Assembly (NCBI RefSeq): GCF_021596505.1
Contig: NZ_PJIZ01000010.1
Location: 48,005 to 112,004, forward strand
Source: Nostoc sp. CMAA1605
GTDB taxonomy: Bacteria; Cyanobacteriota; Cyanobacteriia; Cyanobacteriales; Nostocaceae
Length of the DNA stretch: 64,000 nt
Direction: 5' to 3'
Part shown: piece after piece, positions 18,701 to 27,621 of the stretch
Position numbering within the stretch: the first letter of the stretch is position 1
Layout: each line of letters opens with the position of its first letter
The notes under the pieces: generated by a model
Databases searched by the model: none
Told to the model about the DNA's origin: nothing
The model's input: only the letters and a program-made list of their open reading frames with translations
Made by a program: the position numbers and the translations under genes

Positions 18701-19403
18701 CGAATTACCCAATCCTTTGCCGGAAGTCCCCGATCAGGTAGACTTAGAAGAATTGCAGAAAGAATTGCGATCGCTAGCCAAACGCTTACAGGCAATGGAA
18801 CCTGTGAATATGTTGGCTTTGGAAGAATACGAACGCACCCAAAACCGCCTCGAAGAACTCAGCCAAAAATTGCAGACATTAGAAGCCGAACGCACCGAAT
18901 TACTTCTAAGGATTGAAAACTTTACCACGTTAAGACAACAAGCCTTTAAAGAAGCCTTCGACGCTGTCAACGAAAACTTCCAATCAATTTTCGCTACCCT
19001 GTCCGATGGTGACGGCTACCTGCAACTCGATAACCCCGAAGATCCCTTTGCTAGTGGCTTAAATTTAGTCGCCCACCCCAAAGGAAAACCAGTCCAAAGA
19101 CTCGCTTCTATGTCTGGGGGAGAAAAATCCCTCACCGCTTTAAGCTTTATATTTGCGCTGCAACGCTACCGCCCTTCACCCTTTTACGCCTTTGATGAAG
19201 TAGATATGTTTCTGGATGGGGCAAACGTTGAACGTTTATCAAGAATGATTAAAAAACAGGCACAACAAGCCCAGTTCATAGTTGTGAGTTTACGTCGTCC
19301 GATGATAGAATCAGCCGAACGCACCATTGGCGTTACTCAGGCAAGGGGAGCTTACACCCAAGTTTTGGGAATTAAATTACAATCTTCCCATACATCTGCT
19401 TGA
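15756..19403 (+). CDS. smc: Chromosome segregation protein SMC
   Basis: 1215 residues with the full condensin ATPase plan: Walker A GPNGSGKSN at 32-40, a first coiled coil, the hinge at about 555-700 (GLPGVCGLVVHLG to SGAMTGGS), a second coiled coil rich in Q and E, the signature SMSGGEKS near 1118 and Walker B YAFDEVDMFL near 1145. SMC dimers with ScpA/ScpB organise and segregate the chromosome. Unusually, a heptamer DNA repeat is embedded in the second coiled coil (residues about 903-913, LSTQHSALSTQ). The N-terminal head also has a polar insert around NEEQTEEQ/NGNGNG. Confidence 0.97.
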   Translation: MVHIKRVELTNFKSFGGTTSVPLLQGFTVISGPNGSGKSNILDALLFCLGLASSKGMRADRLPDLVNNTQTAKSRAAVEASVTVTFDLSDLVDASDQLRVVNSDEELLQNEEQTEEQPTVNGNGNGHKPTEWSVTRKLRVTHQGTYTSNYYANGVSCTLTELHEQLEDLRIYPEGYNVVLQGDVTSIISMNAKERREIIDELAGVAAFDRKINQAKATLDEVKEKEDSCRIIENELTLQRDRLSQDKAKAEKYQKLRTEYLHKQSWEAVLSWRSLQAQQEKLATEIQAGDRNYAESTTQLTSLNGEIAQKTAELEQLNAHVKALGEEELLAVQSTLATQEAERKQLERQQAELTNASQESARRLTQTQQEIQQHHQGLSEIAQAQGLEQQSIVYCQQQRDEAQQALEKSREAAAAIATASEAWVQQQTALNRQIETLLQTLEPQRTEQAQLRERNNQLQELIQEETQLIANLEPQLVEKQAECSKLEAEFNTSSEPIQDLAQNLTATEQELQIQQETQKRLLQEQREKQRQLDKIDAQTQAQQEVQGTQASKVIIQSGLPGVCGLVVHLGRVEPRYQLALEIAAGARLGHIVVDDDGIAAAGIELLKQKRAGRATFLPLNKIQAPKITQDATLRLANGFVSYAVNLVECDRRYRDVFNYVFGNTVVFSNLEQARKNLGLYRIVTLDGELLETSGAMTGGSMNQRSALRFGKGEAAESDEAVALKQRLQDIDRILDRCTEAIATLSSRSKQLSQELTEARQARREQQLQLEQLQKDIKSLTAQLEGTRSQLTQNTEKFHTAQTRLEVLDNELPGQETQLQQLRHTLADLEASQTPSEWQQIQGTIKIQEQQLQQRETAFREAEQRLKNLENQQQRLQERIQEAEQRITQYQQEQQTQQTQIATLSTQHSALSTQIAATRAQMSEMEKNLGEEKQKRDALEQQVRSHLLRQQQLEWEIQKLEESQLKRREDLAALQSQLQELAPELPNPLPEVPDQVDLEELQKELRSLAKRLQAMEPVNMLALEEYERTQNRLEELSQKLQTLEAERTELLLRIENFTTLRQQAFKEAFDAVNENFQSIFATLSDGDGYLQLDNPEDPFASGLNLVAHPKGKPVQRLASMSGGEKSLTALSFIFALQRYRPSPFYAFDEVDMFLDGANVERLSRMIKKQAQQAQFIVVSLRRPMIESAERTIGVTQARGAYTQVLGIKLQSSHTSA
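18462..18493 (+). repeat. CTCAGCA heptamer array inside smc
   Basis: Four and a half units of CTCAGCA (one unit CTCAGCC) lie in frame in the smc coding sequence. The same unit makes up the intergenic arrays at 3557, 11540 and 46100. Because the unit is seven bases, it encodes a seven-residue period (LSTQHSA), matching the coiled-coil heptad. Confidence 0.9.
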
Positions 19404-19461
19404 GTTTTTGTTAATAATAGTGTATAGATAAACCGGATTCGAGATCAGGACTCCGTATAGA

Positions 19462-20439
19462 ATGACCTCTGAACAAATAATTAGGCGTTCCGACATATTA
19501 AATACCCAGGTAATTACCCGCGACAATGGCAAACGATTAGGTATAGTCAGCCAAGTTTGGGTAGATATTGATCAAAGAGAGGTTGTGGCTCTTGGTTTGC
19601 GAGACAGCCTGATCTCTATCTCTGGTCTACCGCGCTATATGTACCTGAGCAGCATCAACCAATTCGGTGATGTCATCCTGGTAGATAATGAAGATGTCAT
19701 CGAAGACGTTGAAGTTGAAGCTTTCAGCAACTTGATGAACTGGGAAGTCATCACCGAGACAGGTGAAGTCTTAGGTAGAGTGCGGGGCTTTAAGTTTGAA
19801 GCTGAAACAGGTAAGTTAACCTCCATTATTATCGCCTCCCTGGGAGTTCCGCAAATTCCCGACCAGTTTTTGAGTACCTACGAAATATCAATCGAAGAAG
19901 TTGTCAGCACAGGCCCCAGTAGATTGATTGTATTTGAAGGGGCTGAAGAACGAGTTAACCAATTAACAGTCGGCGTACTAGAAAGACTAGGTATCGGTAA
20001 AGCACCTTGGGAAAGAGGCGCAGAAGAAGAATACTACTCCGCACCCCGCGCTGTCGCACCCTCTAATCAACTCCCCAGTGGTGTACCATTACAGCCACCC
20101 AAGCCCAAAGTCCGCACCCCCGAACCTGTAGCCATAGAAGAAGAATGGAATGAGGACTACATAGAAGAAGAAAGACCACGGCGTGAAGTCATGAAGGCGC
20201 GGTCTTACGAGTCCATTCAATACGAAGAAGACGAAGAAGATAACTGGGGTAATGAAGCCGCAGACAAAGACAGATATAAAGAACCACCAGCTAAACCCTA
20301 CAAGCCCTACAGCAACGATTACGACGACTATGATGATGTAGAAGGCGACGCTTGGGAAGATACACCCCCACAACCTGTGAATATTCCCAAGAAAGTCAAA
20401 GAAAGACAGCCAGAATACGAAGAAGAAAGCGGATATTAA
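19462..20439 (+). CDS. PRC-barrel domain protein with acidic C-terminal tail
   Basis: 325 residues. Two PRC-barrel-like modules: residues about 8-80 (LNTQVITRDNGKRLGIVSQVWVD...) and about 90-165 (NWEVITETGEVLGRVRGFKFE...). From about 200 onward the chain is low-complexity, rich in E, D, Y and P (for example YEEDEEDNWG), and is probably disordered. PRC barrels often mediate protein assembly, as in photosynthetic reaction centre H subunit and RimM; the partner here is unknown. It follows smc by 58 bp and may be co-transcribed with it. Confidence 0.85.
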   Translation: MTSEQIIRRSDILNTQVITRDNGKRLGIVSQVWVDIDQREVVALGLRDSLISISGLPRYMYLSSINQFGDVILVDNEDVIEDVEVEAFSNLMNWEVITETGEVLGRVRGFKFEAETGKLTSIIIASLGVPQIPDQFLSTYEISIEEVVSTGPSRLIVFEGAEERVNQLTVGVLERLGIGKAPWERGAEEEYYSAPRAVAPSNQLPSGVPLQPPKPKVRTPEPVAIEEEWNEDYIEEERPRREVMKARSYESIQYEEDEEDNWGNEAADKDRYKEPPAKPYKPYSNDYDDYDDVEGDAWEDTPPQPVNIPKKVKERQPEYEEESGY

Positions 20440-20456
20440 CGGCTTTACATAAAAAT

Positions 20457-20485
20457 ACCCCAGTTTTGATTCACAGGACTGGGGT
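20457..20485. terminator. Terminator hairpin between convergent genes
   Basis: ACCCCAGT (20457-20464) pairs with ACTGGGGT (20478-20485), flanked by A-rich bases on the left and TATTTTAT on the right. It lies between the PRC-barrel gene (plus) and the HEPN gene (minus), so it can serve both directions. Confidence 0.7.
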
Positions 20486-20531
20486 TATTTTATGGTTTTT
20501 ATAAATTTACTTTAGTGCTTCAAATACTTGA

Positions 20532-21587
20532 TTATTCAACTTCTAATTGATATAGTCGCAACCCTTTCTTAGCACTCAAATCAAATTGCAATCCCACTTC
20601 CATTTCAGTAGTTGCTTGCAGATCATTCACTGGCTTATCATCAATTTTAATACTATTAATAGCAACTAAATAACAACAAGATGTATTTTCATTGACCAGG
20701 AAAACTTTTTCCCCAACAGATAATTTAACCTCTTTAACTATTGCAACCACTGCATTAGATTTCTTAAACCACTCAGTAATTTTTCCAAATTCTCTAATCT
20801 GCCCTATGAATTCCTTACGTTTTATCACCTCATAAGTTACTAATTCGGCAAGTGCCTGAGATAAAGAATCTACAAAGTCGCATAATTCTAATAATGCACT
20901 AGCACCAAGAACCTGATCAGGAAATCCATGTGCTGCATCATTACGATAGGCAATAAATTCATTAAGTTCACCTTCCGCAGTATTTTGATTTCCTCTAATT
21001 TCTTTTAAGAAATTTTGGATGGATCTATGTTTCTCTACCCATATCCAAGTATTTGGTATGCCAGCATTTGCAAATAGTCTTTCTAGAGTTTCCTTCCGTA
21101 AGTTCTGTTCATGAATAAGAAAAGCATCTGGCAGTAATTCATACTGTTTTTCACCGGTATTTCCATAAAATAAACCTTGCATAACTTTTTCAGAAGTCAG
21201 ATGTTCATACCTGCTTTTCTTAAGTTCAGTTAGTAATCTTCCTACTCCCATCTGGTGAGTATTTCTGATTGTTTCCTCTAAATCTGAATAACGTTGATAT
21301 AAGCCTGGTAAAAGTATTAACCAATCACTGATTAATTCTTCTACAAAACGCTCATAGATTGCATATAATCGTGTTACTACAGCACAGTGGTCGTAAATTC
21401 TCCACTCTTTCGCTTTCGGTATATCTTGTAAAAGTTTACCTATTATGATTTCTGTTTCTTCGTGTATTTCTGTCTTCATAACAGCATCCGAAGCAAACGC
21501 GATCTCCATCAGCCTATCATTAGTTTTAATAATGGAACGGACAGTATTAATATTAACTCTTACTGTCATTAATATATTCTGAAACAT
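20532..21587 (-). CDS. HEPN-like nuclease (MAE_28990/MAE_18760 type)
   Basis: About 351 residues from the ATG at 21587, which lies 7 bp after the stop codon of the upstream DUF262 gene; an upstream start at 21629 would overlap that gene. The body is helical, with the RNase motif of HEPN domains, RNDAAH (R-x4-H), about 220 residues in. The segment RLYAIYERFVEELISDWL and the overall layout match the MAE_28990/MAE_18760 family of HEPN-like nucleases. The final ~65 residues are beta-rich (SVGEKVFLVNEN...). Likely an RNA-cleaving effector working with the DUF262 protein. Assignment is by recollection of the family. Confidence 0.8.
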   Translation of the reverse strand: MFQNILMTVRVNINTVRSIIKTNDRLMEIAFASDAVMKTEIHEETEIIIGKLLQDIPKAKEWRIYDHCAVVTRLYAIYERFVEELISDWLILLPGLYQRYSDLEETIRNTHQMGVGRLLTELKKSRYEHLTSEKVMQGLFYGNTGEKQYELLPDAFLIHEQNLRKETLERLFANAGIPNTWIWVEKHRSIQNFLKEIRGNQNTAEGELNEFIAYRNDAAHGFPDQVLGASALLELCDFVDSLSQALAELVTYEVIKRKEFIGQIREFGKITEWFKKSNAVVAIVKEVKLSVGEKVFLVNENTSCCYLVAINSIKIDDKPVNDLQATTEMEVGLQFDLSAKKGLRLYQLEVE

Positions 21588-21594
21588 CGCTATT

Positions 21595-22767
21595 TTAACC
21601 TGCGATGACTTGAGATAGCATTTCATCAAATAATCTGATTCTTTCCTTCATATCAGACTGGGTTCGCCCTCCACCAGTAAATAGTTTGGATGTATCTTCT
21701 CGGAACAGTCTTTTTGTTTGCTCAATTACCATTAACTTTCTTTCCAACAAAGTCTCTGCATTTGATAAATGTCTACTAAAGCCGACCATAACCGCATCAT
21801 AATAAGCTTTATAAGATTTGTCTTGCCATGTGTCAGTATTAGGATCAAATGGTTTAAATAAATTATTTGAGTATATTTGATGTGCTAAGTTAATGGTTTT
21901 GACGAAAATATCTTTAAGAAATTCTATATCTTCGTCGGAAAAATTTAAACTTTTCATCATATATAAATCCAGGAATCCTTCCATACCTCTCCGAAAATCT
22001 TCTATATGACGTAAAGCAAAAAAACGAAGAACTAGCTCAGTATCTTCCATCTTCTTATATAGATTATTTTTATTAAGTTCATCCTGATTATCAATTGGAA
22101 TTTCCCAAGCTTCCGCAAATGTAGAATTATTAGCAAGATTAAGTAAGAGTTGATTAAATTTACCATAATACAGGCAGTTACGTACTTCTTGGCGACTTAA
22201 AGCGACACCACCTGTATTTAGTCTTTCAAAGGCAAGTTGCTTTAATTGCAATGCTTCTTCAGGATCAGACGCTGATTCGGTAATCAAAACTATAGATGAT
22301 ATGGAGCGACGATCAATACCCGCTTTTACTTTGATCGGAAGATCAGCATATGTCTTACCATTTAGTTCTGGCCAAAGTTCTAGTCCTGTCAATTTCAAAC
22401 GGTTACTATAAAAATCATGCAGTGCAGTAATTCTTTGTTGACCATCCATAACTTCATAACAGTTAAAATCTTTCTCGTAAAGCACAATTGGAGGTACAGG
22501 AATGTTAATCAAGAATGACTCTATTAATCTTGATTGCTTCTTTGCATCCCATCGAGTTCTTCTTTGGTAAAAAGGACGCACATCCATATATCCAGGCTTT
22601 TTTAAAGCTTCCACAAAACTAGGTAGCTTTTCACGGTTCATTTCAGTTAATATTCTTTGCTCACCAGACTCATACTTTTTGTTGATATCATAATCAGACA
22701 TTCTGATTTGATTTCTAGAGGGTGATTTTTCCCACATTTTTTGCTCTGTTGGTGCAAGAAGAATCAT
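21595..22767 (-). CDS. DUF262 (ParB/GmrS-like) domain protein
   Basis: 390 residues. The DUF262 hallmarks are clear: PFYQRRTRWDAKKQSRLIESFL near residue 63 and VMDGQQRITALHDFY near residue 105, where DGQQR is the nucleotide-binding/hydrolysing ParB-like core. The same domain forms the N-terminus of GmrSD-type modification-dependent restriction enzymes. The C-terminal helical part is unassigned. It forms a two-gene unit with the HEPN gene. Translation may begin further in, at the methionine of MSDYDINKKYE. The flanking DNA is AT-rich compared with its surroundings. Confidence 0.87.
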   Translation of the reverse strand: MILLAPTEQKMWEKSPSRNQIRMSDYDINKKYESGEQRILTEMNREKLPSFVEALKKPGYMDVRPFYQRRTRWDAKKQSRLIESFLINIPVPPIVLYEKDFNCYEVMDGQQRITALHDFYSNRLKLTGLELWPELNGKTYADLPIKVKAGIDRRSISSIVLITESASDPEEALQLKQLAFERLNTGGVALSRQEVRNCLYYGKFNQLLLNLANNSTFAEAWEIPIDNQDELNKNNLYKKMEDTELVLRFFALRHIEDFRRGMEGFLDLYMMKSLNFSDEDIEFLKDIFVKTINLAHQIYSNNLFKPFDPNTDTWQDKSYKAYYDAVMVGFSRHLSNAETLLERKLMVIEQTKRLFREDTSKLFTGGGRTQSDMKERIRLFDEMLSQVIAG

Positions 22768-23003
22768 TGTCTATATCCTTATAAATATAAGACTGTTAAT
22801 TTCTATCTATAATTATATCTTATTATTGATTATGCAAATAATGTACGAAAGGGCTATCTTTTATTAGTAGTCCGCCACAAATATTATTCCAATAAGATTT
22901 ATATAACTGTACCAACACTAGTTACATAGCAATTTATGTAATATATTTGTCTTGTAAGATTTATAAAAAAAGTAAATTTCCTATTCTCTATCTTCTATAA
23001 AAA

Positions 23004-23540
23004 ATGGTAAAAGTGCAACTTGCTTATCCTAAAATCCCAGACAGCAAAAATTGTCCGTGGGAACGCTGTATAGCTTTTGAAAAATATGATGGCACCAATC
23101 TCCACTGGGTATGGGATTGTGAACTGGGTTGGTATGCTTTTGGTACACGTCGCGATCGCTTCGATCTTGATGATATGGGAATTGCACAATTCAATCAAGC
23201 ACATCCAGGGCTAGAAACTGCGACTGAGATTTTTCAGAAAGATTTTGCTATTCCCTTAGAAACAGTGTCCACTTCTCACGAAGAACTATTGATTCCACTC
23301 AACCCAGAAGTAGAGGCTAATATTATCGGTGGTGTTAAACTAACTTCCACTAATGAAGGTGGTAGAAATTCTACTAACATCAGTATTGAAGAAAATAATG
23401 CTAAAATTCGCGTCGAACTTGGAAAAGTAACACCAAACCAAACTTTTAGTAATAAATTTGGCAACTGTACCTCCTATTTTAATAAATTTACTGGTCAATT
23501 GAGTTTTTCTTGTACTTTAAAAGATACTTATCCAATTTAA
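23004..23540 (+). CDS. RNA-ligase-like N-terminal fragment joined to an unrelated tail
   Basis: 178 residues. The first ~95 look like the nucleotidyltransferase start of an RNA ligase: FEKYDGTNLHW (motif I, K27-x-D-G) and WYAFGTRRDRF (motif Ia-like). The later ligase motifs (III, IV, V) are absent; instead residues 100-178 are beta-rich and polar (GGVKLTSTNEGG..., ending SFSCTLKDTYPI). I infer a truncated or chimeric gene, probably unable to ligate. It stands alone beside the DUF262/HEPN pair, with a long AT-rich upstream region. Confidence 0.6.
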   Translation: MVKVQLAYPKIPDSKNCPWERCIAFEKYDGTNLHWVWDCELGWYAFGTRRDRFDLDDMGIAQFNQAHPGLETATEIFQKDFAIPLETVSTSHEELLIPLNPEVEANIIGGVKLTSTNEGGRNSTNISIEENNAKIRVELGKVTPNQTFSNKFGNCTSYFNKFTGQLSFSCTLKDTYPI

Positions 23541-23565
23541 AAACAAATTTGTGTCGTGGTAAATT

Positions 23566-24336
23566 TTACCAAGGTAATCTATTCCCATCCCATGAAAAAA
23601 ATTGCCCACTATCACTTTTTTGTAATTTTTCAATAACTGCTAGTAATTGAGTAACAGTACGTTCAACTGAGAATAGTTTTTCTGCTGCTACATTGCGTTG
23701 GAATGGTCGAGAAAGTTGTGTATCAGTTGTACCAGGATGTAAAGTTATAACTACAGTATTAGGACAACTTCTAGCATACTCAATCGCCACATTTTTCATA
23801 AACATATTAAGTGCAGTTTTTGAGGCGCGATAACCATACCAACCACCAAGTTGATTATCAACTATGCTGGCTAGTTTAGCTGATATGGTAGCAAAAATAG
23901 CAGGCTCATTATTACGAAATAGGGGCAAAAGATGTTTAGCTAGAAGTACAGCACCAATACTATTTACTTGGAAGTAACGTAATAAATTATCTGCATTAAT
24001 TTGTCTTAGGCTTTTTTCTGGTTGTAAATCTCCGTCGTGCAGTAGTCCGACACAATTAATTACTAAGTTTAATTTATCGGTTTGAGTGCGGATTTTTTGT
24101 GTAGCTTCAGAAATTTGTGATTCATCAGTAATGTCTAACACCAAACAAGTTAGACGGGGAGAATATTTATCTGCTAATGCTAGTAATTCAGCAGCAGATT
24201 CTGGTTGGCGATAAGTTGCATAAATATTGGTGATTCTTTCATCTTGCAGTAATTGCTTGACGAAACCTAACCCAATACCTTGACTTGCTCCTACAATTAG
24301 GGCATTACCATGATTAATTTCAGCAAAATAAGACAT
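23566..24336 (-). CDS. Short-chain dehydrogenase/reductase (C-factor-like)
   Basis: 256 residues. The NAD(P)-binding glycine motif is GASQGIGLG at about 17-25, and the catalytic pair appears in YGYRASKTALNMF (Y-x3-K), with the preceding serine in ATISAK. Length and pattern suit classical SDR enzymes, closest in feel to the C-signal/CsgA-like group. The substrate is unknown. Confidence 0.9.
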   Translation of the reverse strand: MSYFAEINHGNALIVGASQGIGLGFVKQLLQDERITNIYATYRQPESAAELLALADKYSPRLTCLVLDITDESQISEATQKIRTQTDKLNLVINCVGLLHDGDLQPEKSLRQINADNLLRYFQVNSIGAVLLAKHLLPLFRNNEPAIFATISAKLASIVDNQLGGWYGYRASKTALNMFMKNVAIEYARSCPNTVVITLHPGTTDTQLSRPFQRNVAAEKLFSVERTVTQLLAVIEKLQKSDSGQFFSWDGNRLPW

Positions 24337-24348
24337 ATTAGTATTAAT

Positions 24349-24564
24349 TTATGATTTGGGTATTATCTCTATAAAATTACCACTTTGTCTATCACAAACC
24401 ACTATAAATTCACTATTAGGCATTCTGAGGGACACAGGAATCATTTCCGTTGGTATTTCCCATAAAATACCTCCGTCTACCATACCAACACCTGGCAATG
24501 CGATGACTGTAATCTCTCCTGGTTTTAAACAACCAAGAACTTTCACTGGAATATTATCAAACAT
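24349..24564 (-). CDS. Small conserved-looking protein of unknown function
   Basis: 71 residues, mostly beta strand: IPVKVLGCLKPGEITVIALPGVGMVDGGILWEIPTE and VSLRMPNSEFIVV. It reads as a real, folded protein rather than a shadow frame and lies 12 bp upstream of the SDR gene on the same strand, so the two are probably one transcript. I recall similar short cyanobacterial proteins without known function. Confidence 0.6.
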   Translation of the reverse strand: MFDNIPVKVLGCLKPGEITVIALPGVGMVDGGILWEIPTEMIPVSLRMPNSEFIVVCDRQSGNFIEIIPKS

Positions 24565-24681
24565 GATCTTGGGAATGGGGAAGGGAAAAATGTACGGATT
24601 TTTTCAACAATCAAACATGAATCATAATATTCAACTCCTTGATTAAGGTGATATTTCACCAAAAATAAACAAATAGATATT

Positions 24682-26073
24682 TTACTTGCCAATACAAAAT
24701 TTACTAAAAATTCTATCAAGGACAGATTCAGTTACTTCTTCGCCAGTGATTTCTCCTAGTGCTTGAATTGCACCTCTTAAATCAATTGTCCAAAAGTCTA
24801 AAGGTAGCTGTTGGGTAATTGTGGCTTGTACTTGCGCCAGAGAAACTTTAGCTTGGGTGAGTGCAGCAGCTTGTCTTTGATTAATAGCTAAATCCATATC
24901 AGCCGCTTGTACTTTACCGGCTTGAACTATATCTAAAATTGCAGTTTCTAGAGCATCAATACCCTGTTTTTGGGCTGCGGCTGTGTGGACAATATGAGTA
25001 ATATTGTGGGCAGATTCTAAAGAGTTAATTAATTGCTGTTCTACTAAGTCGATTTTATTAATTACCAGAATTAATGGACGGTGTTGTACTTGTGTGTAAA
25101 TTTCTTGGTCTTCATCTGTCCAACCTGTAGCAGCATCGATGGTGAACAAAACTAAATCTGCTGTGTTGGCAGCTTGGCGCGATCGCTCGACTCCTATTTT
25201 CTCTACTCGGTCGGCTGTTTCCCGAATGCCTGCTGTATCTAGTACCTGTATGGGAATTCCCCCCACCACAAGCTGTGACTCTACGACATCGCGAGTTGTG
25301 CCAGGTAAGTCAGTAACAATGGCGCGATCGCTCTGACTCCACGCATTCAACAAGCTAGATTTACCCACATTCGGACGACCCACAATTGCTACTTTTAACC
25401 CTGTACGCAGCAGTTCACCTTTGTCTTTTGTAGCTAATAATTTAGTAATCTCTGCGGCGATACAATCAATATCTGCTATTATCTGTTTATCCTCCAACGG
25501 AGGCAAGTCTTCCTCAAAATCGATCCGAGCCTCAATCTCTGCTAATATATCCAGACAGTTAGCGCGTAACTGCCGGATGGGATGAGCTAATTTTCCCTGT
25601 AACCCAGCTAAAGCAGTTTGAGCCGCCTGGGGTGATTTCGCACCAACTAAATCAGCAATACTTTCTGCTTGGGTTAAATCTAATCTGCCATTCAAAAAGG
25701 CGCGCAGGGTAAATTCTCCAGGCTGTGCCAGTCTTGCACCATTTTCTAAACACAGTTGCAACACCTGCTGCACAGCCATAATTCCGCCGTGACAATGGAA
25801 TTCCACCACATCCTCACGGGTGTAAGAACGAGGTGCTTTCATGATGAGTAACAAAGCCTCATCGACAAGCTGTAGTGTTTGGGGATGGCGAATGTAACCG
25901 TAGAGAATCCGGTGACTTTCCCAAACTTGTCGCCCTGGGGCGTAAAACAGAATTTGAGCAATAGTCATGGCTTCAACACCAGACACCCGCACAATACCCA
26001 CACTACCCTGTTGGGGGACAACAGCAGTAGCGATCGCAGCAATAGTTCCAGTCGTGGCGAATTGTTGAGACAT
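24682..26073 (-). CDS. mnmE: tRNA modification GTPase MnmE
   Basis: MnmE with MnmG installs the 5-carboxymethylaminomethyl group on wobble uridine 34 of certain tRNAs. From the ATG at 26073 the protein is 463 residues. It has the N-terminal folate-binding domain ([10 protein letters not shown]), the G domain with GRPNVGKS at 232-239, [13 protein letters not shown] and NKID, and the C-terminal FCIGK with the conserved cysteine. The frame is open upstream to a TTG, but those 13 residues translate a pyrimidine-rich repeat, so the ATG is preferred. Confidence 0.96.
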   Translation of the reverse strand: MSQQFATTGTIAAIATAVVPQQGSVGIVRVSGVEAMTIAQILFYAPGRQVWESHRILYGYIRHPQTLQLVDEALLLIMKAPRSYTREDVVEFHCHGGIMAVQQVLQLCLENGARLAQPGEFTLRAFLNGRLDLTQAESIADLVGAKSPQAAQTALAGLQGKLAHPIRQLRANCLDILAEIEARIDFEEDLPPLEDKQIIADIDCIAAEITKLLATKDKGELLRTGLKVAIVGRPNVGKSSLLNAWSQSDRAIVTDLPGTTRDVVESQLVVGGIPIQVLDTAGIRETADRVEKIGVERSRQAANTADLVLFTIDAATGWTDEDQEIYTQVQHRPLILVINKIDLVEQQLINSLESAHNITHIVHTAAAQKQGIDALETAILDIVQAGKVQAADMDLAINQRQAAALTQAKVSLAQVQATITQQLPLDFWTIDLRGAIQALGEITGEEVTESVLDRIFSKFCIGK

Positions 26074-26281
26074 AGGGGGAGGGGTGTAAGGGAAGGGTGT
26101 AGGGGAAGTCAAGGGAAAACTATTGACTAGCCTTTATTCTCAAATGGTAAGTATTTAGACTAATTTGAGATCATACAGCAAGGTAAAATCTATCTGTAAA
26201 GTAGAAAATCACAACAGAAGAATCAAAATCTACTTTTCCTAGTCCCCAGCCCCAGAAAAAGTAAAAAGGAAAAGATACTTT

Positions 26282-26332
26282 ACCTTTTTCCTTTTGCCTT
26301 TTGCCTTTTACCTTTTGCCTTTATCCCCAGTC
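26282..26332. repeat. CCTTTTG heptamer array
   Basis: CCTTTTG/CCTTTTA heptamers are repeated about six times between mnmE and the next gene. The preceding purine-rich bases (AAAAAGTAAAAAGGAAAAG) are roughly complementary and could fold back on the array. Confidence 0.75.
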
Positions 26333-26355
26333 CCGATTTTAGAGTCAGAGAGGAA

Positions 26356-26562
26356 TTGACAGTGGAGCAGAAAATTAACTGCGCGCAAGCCTGCATTAAC
26401 GGTTGTGTTTTAGGGGATCAATGCCCAAACATTGAGTATAGAGAAGCCGCATCAAAATTTATCGCCGAGACTTCTTTGGATAGAATGCTACAAATTGCGG
26501 AAGAACGTCTCAAGCGAAAGATGACAGAACCACCGAAATGGGTTTTTCCTGACGAACAGTAA
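26356..26562 (+). CDS. Small cysteine-containing protein of unknown function
   Basis: 68 residues: CAQACINGCVLGDQCPN at about 9-25 carries four cysteines in a compact arrangement, then a helix (LDRMLQIAEERLKRK) and KWVFPDEQ. The frame begins at a TTG; a GTG two codons later (26362) has better spacing from AGAGGAA. The four cysteines could bind metal or an iron-sulphur cluster, but this is only suggested by the pattern. I recall similar short proteins in cyanobacteria. Confidence 0.6.
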   Translation: MTVEQKINCAQACINGCVLGDQCPNIEYREAASKFIAETSLDRMLQIAEERLKRKMTEPPKWVFPDEQ

Positions 26563-26576
26563 ATAACCCTGGAAAA

Positions 26577-27287
26577 TTAAATAGTATTTGGATCTATACC
26601 TAATTCTCGCAGCTTCGCCTCCAAGCGATCGCTGCGTTGTTTTTCTTGTTCAGCACGCTGTTTTTCTTGTTCAGCACGCTGCATTTCCAGGTGTGCAACT
26701 TCTGCTGGTGTCAGCACGAGTTCACCGTCAGCTGTGTAGAACCGTAAACTCTGCTGTTCAACCCCCAAATATAACTCTAACTGCTGACTCCATAACCTAC
26801 CTTGGGGGTTGGGTGTTATTGGTTCATATTTACCAGCCAGTAAAACAAACCCAAGGAATTCTAAATTATTTGGATCAAACCAAAAGTATTCCGGCGTGCG
26901 GAATATGTCTTGGTAGATTTGTTTTTTCAAGCCTCTATCAGTAGACGAAGTAGAATCTGATAGTAGTTCTATAATCACATTGGGATACTTTCCGTCTTCT
27001 TCCCAAACAACCCAACTTTTACGGGGTTTGCGTTCTGTTCCCAATACCACGAAGAAATCGGGGCCGCGAAAATGTTCTGATTTTAACTGTCTTGGACTAT
27101 AAAAAATAGTGAGATTACCAGCCGCAAAAAAATCATTGCGGTCTTGCCACAACCATTCTAAGGTGTTTAATAACAGGATTAATTGCTGTAAATGTAAATA
27201 ACTTTCCAAAGGTGGCTCATCACTGTATAAATCCCCTGGAGGAAAGATAACATATTCTGGGTTTGTTAAATCTTCAGCTACAGACAT
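26577..27287 (-). CDS. Uma2-family (DUF820) putative endonuclease
   Basis: 236 residues with the Uma2 core of the PD-(D/E)XK fold: RGPDFFVVLG (D), then YPNVIIELLSDSTSSTDRGLKKQIYQD (E-x-L replacing ExK) and EYFWFDPNNLEFLGF. The C-terminus is a short charged coiled coil built on repeated EQEKQRAEQEKQR. Cyanobacteria carry many copies of this family, and no biological role is settled. It is convergent with the 68-residue gene, 14 bp away. Confidence 0.88.
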   Translation of the reverse strand: MSVAEDLTNPEYVIFPPGDLYSDEPPLESYLHLQQLILLLNTLEWLWQDRNDFFAAGNLTIFYSPRQLKSEHFRGPDFFVVLGTERKPRKSWVVWEEDGKYPNVIIELLSDSTSSTDRGLKKQIYQDIFRTPEYFWFDPNNLEFLGFVLLAGKYEPITPNPQGRLWSQQLELYLGVEQQSLRFYTADGELVLTPAEVAHLEMQRAEQEKQRAEQEKQRSDRLEAKLRELGIDPNTI

Positions 27288-27332
27288 GGCAGCAAATCTC
27301 TCAGTCCTATAAATTTAGCCTAACAAAAATAT

Positions 27333-27466
27333 ATATAGGGAATAGGGCATTGGGCATTGGGCATTAGGCAGAGGGTATGAGAAATACTGTCTACCTTGTC
27401 TACCTTGTCCCCAATCCCCAGTCCCCAGTCCCCAGTCCCCAGTCCCCATTCCCCATTCCCCATTCC
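27333..27466. repeat. GGGCATT and CCCCAGT heptamer arrays
   Basis: GGGCATT units at 27344-27368 and CCCCAGT/CCCCATT units at about 27408-27466, separated by the TCTACCTTG doublet seen in other arrays (51120, 46122). The array ends at the stop codon that would terminate rsmI if its frame were restored. Confidence 0.88.
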
Positions 27467-27621
27467 CTATCCCCCATTTCCATTAATATCAATCCCTAGC
27501 GCAATTTGATAAACTTGACTCCGATTCAGGGAAGTATATTTAGTCAATTGTCGGCTAGCTTGCGATCGCGATACACCTTGACGAATTAATTGTTCTAGTT
27601 CAGTTTTGAGTTGTGCTTCTG

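Noticed and set aside
19635..20373. Minus-strand open frames opposite the PRC-barrel gene
   Set aside because: Antisense shadows; the hydrophobic one mirrors the acidic tail codons.
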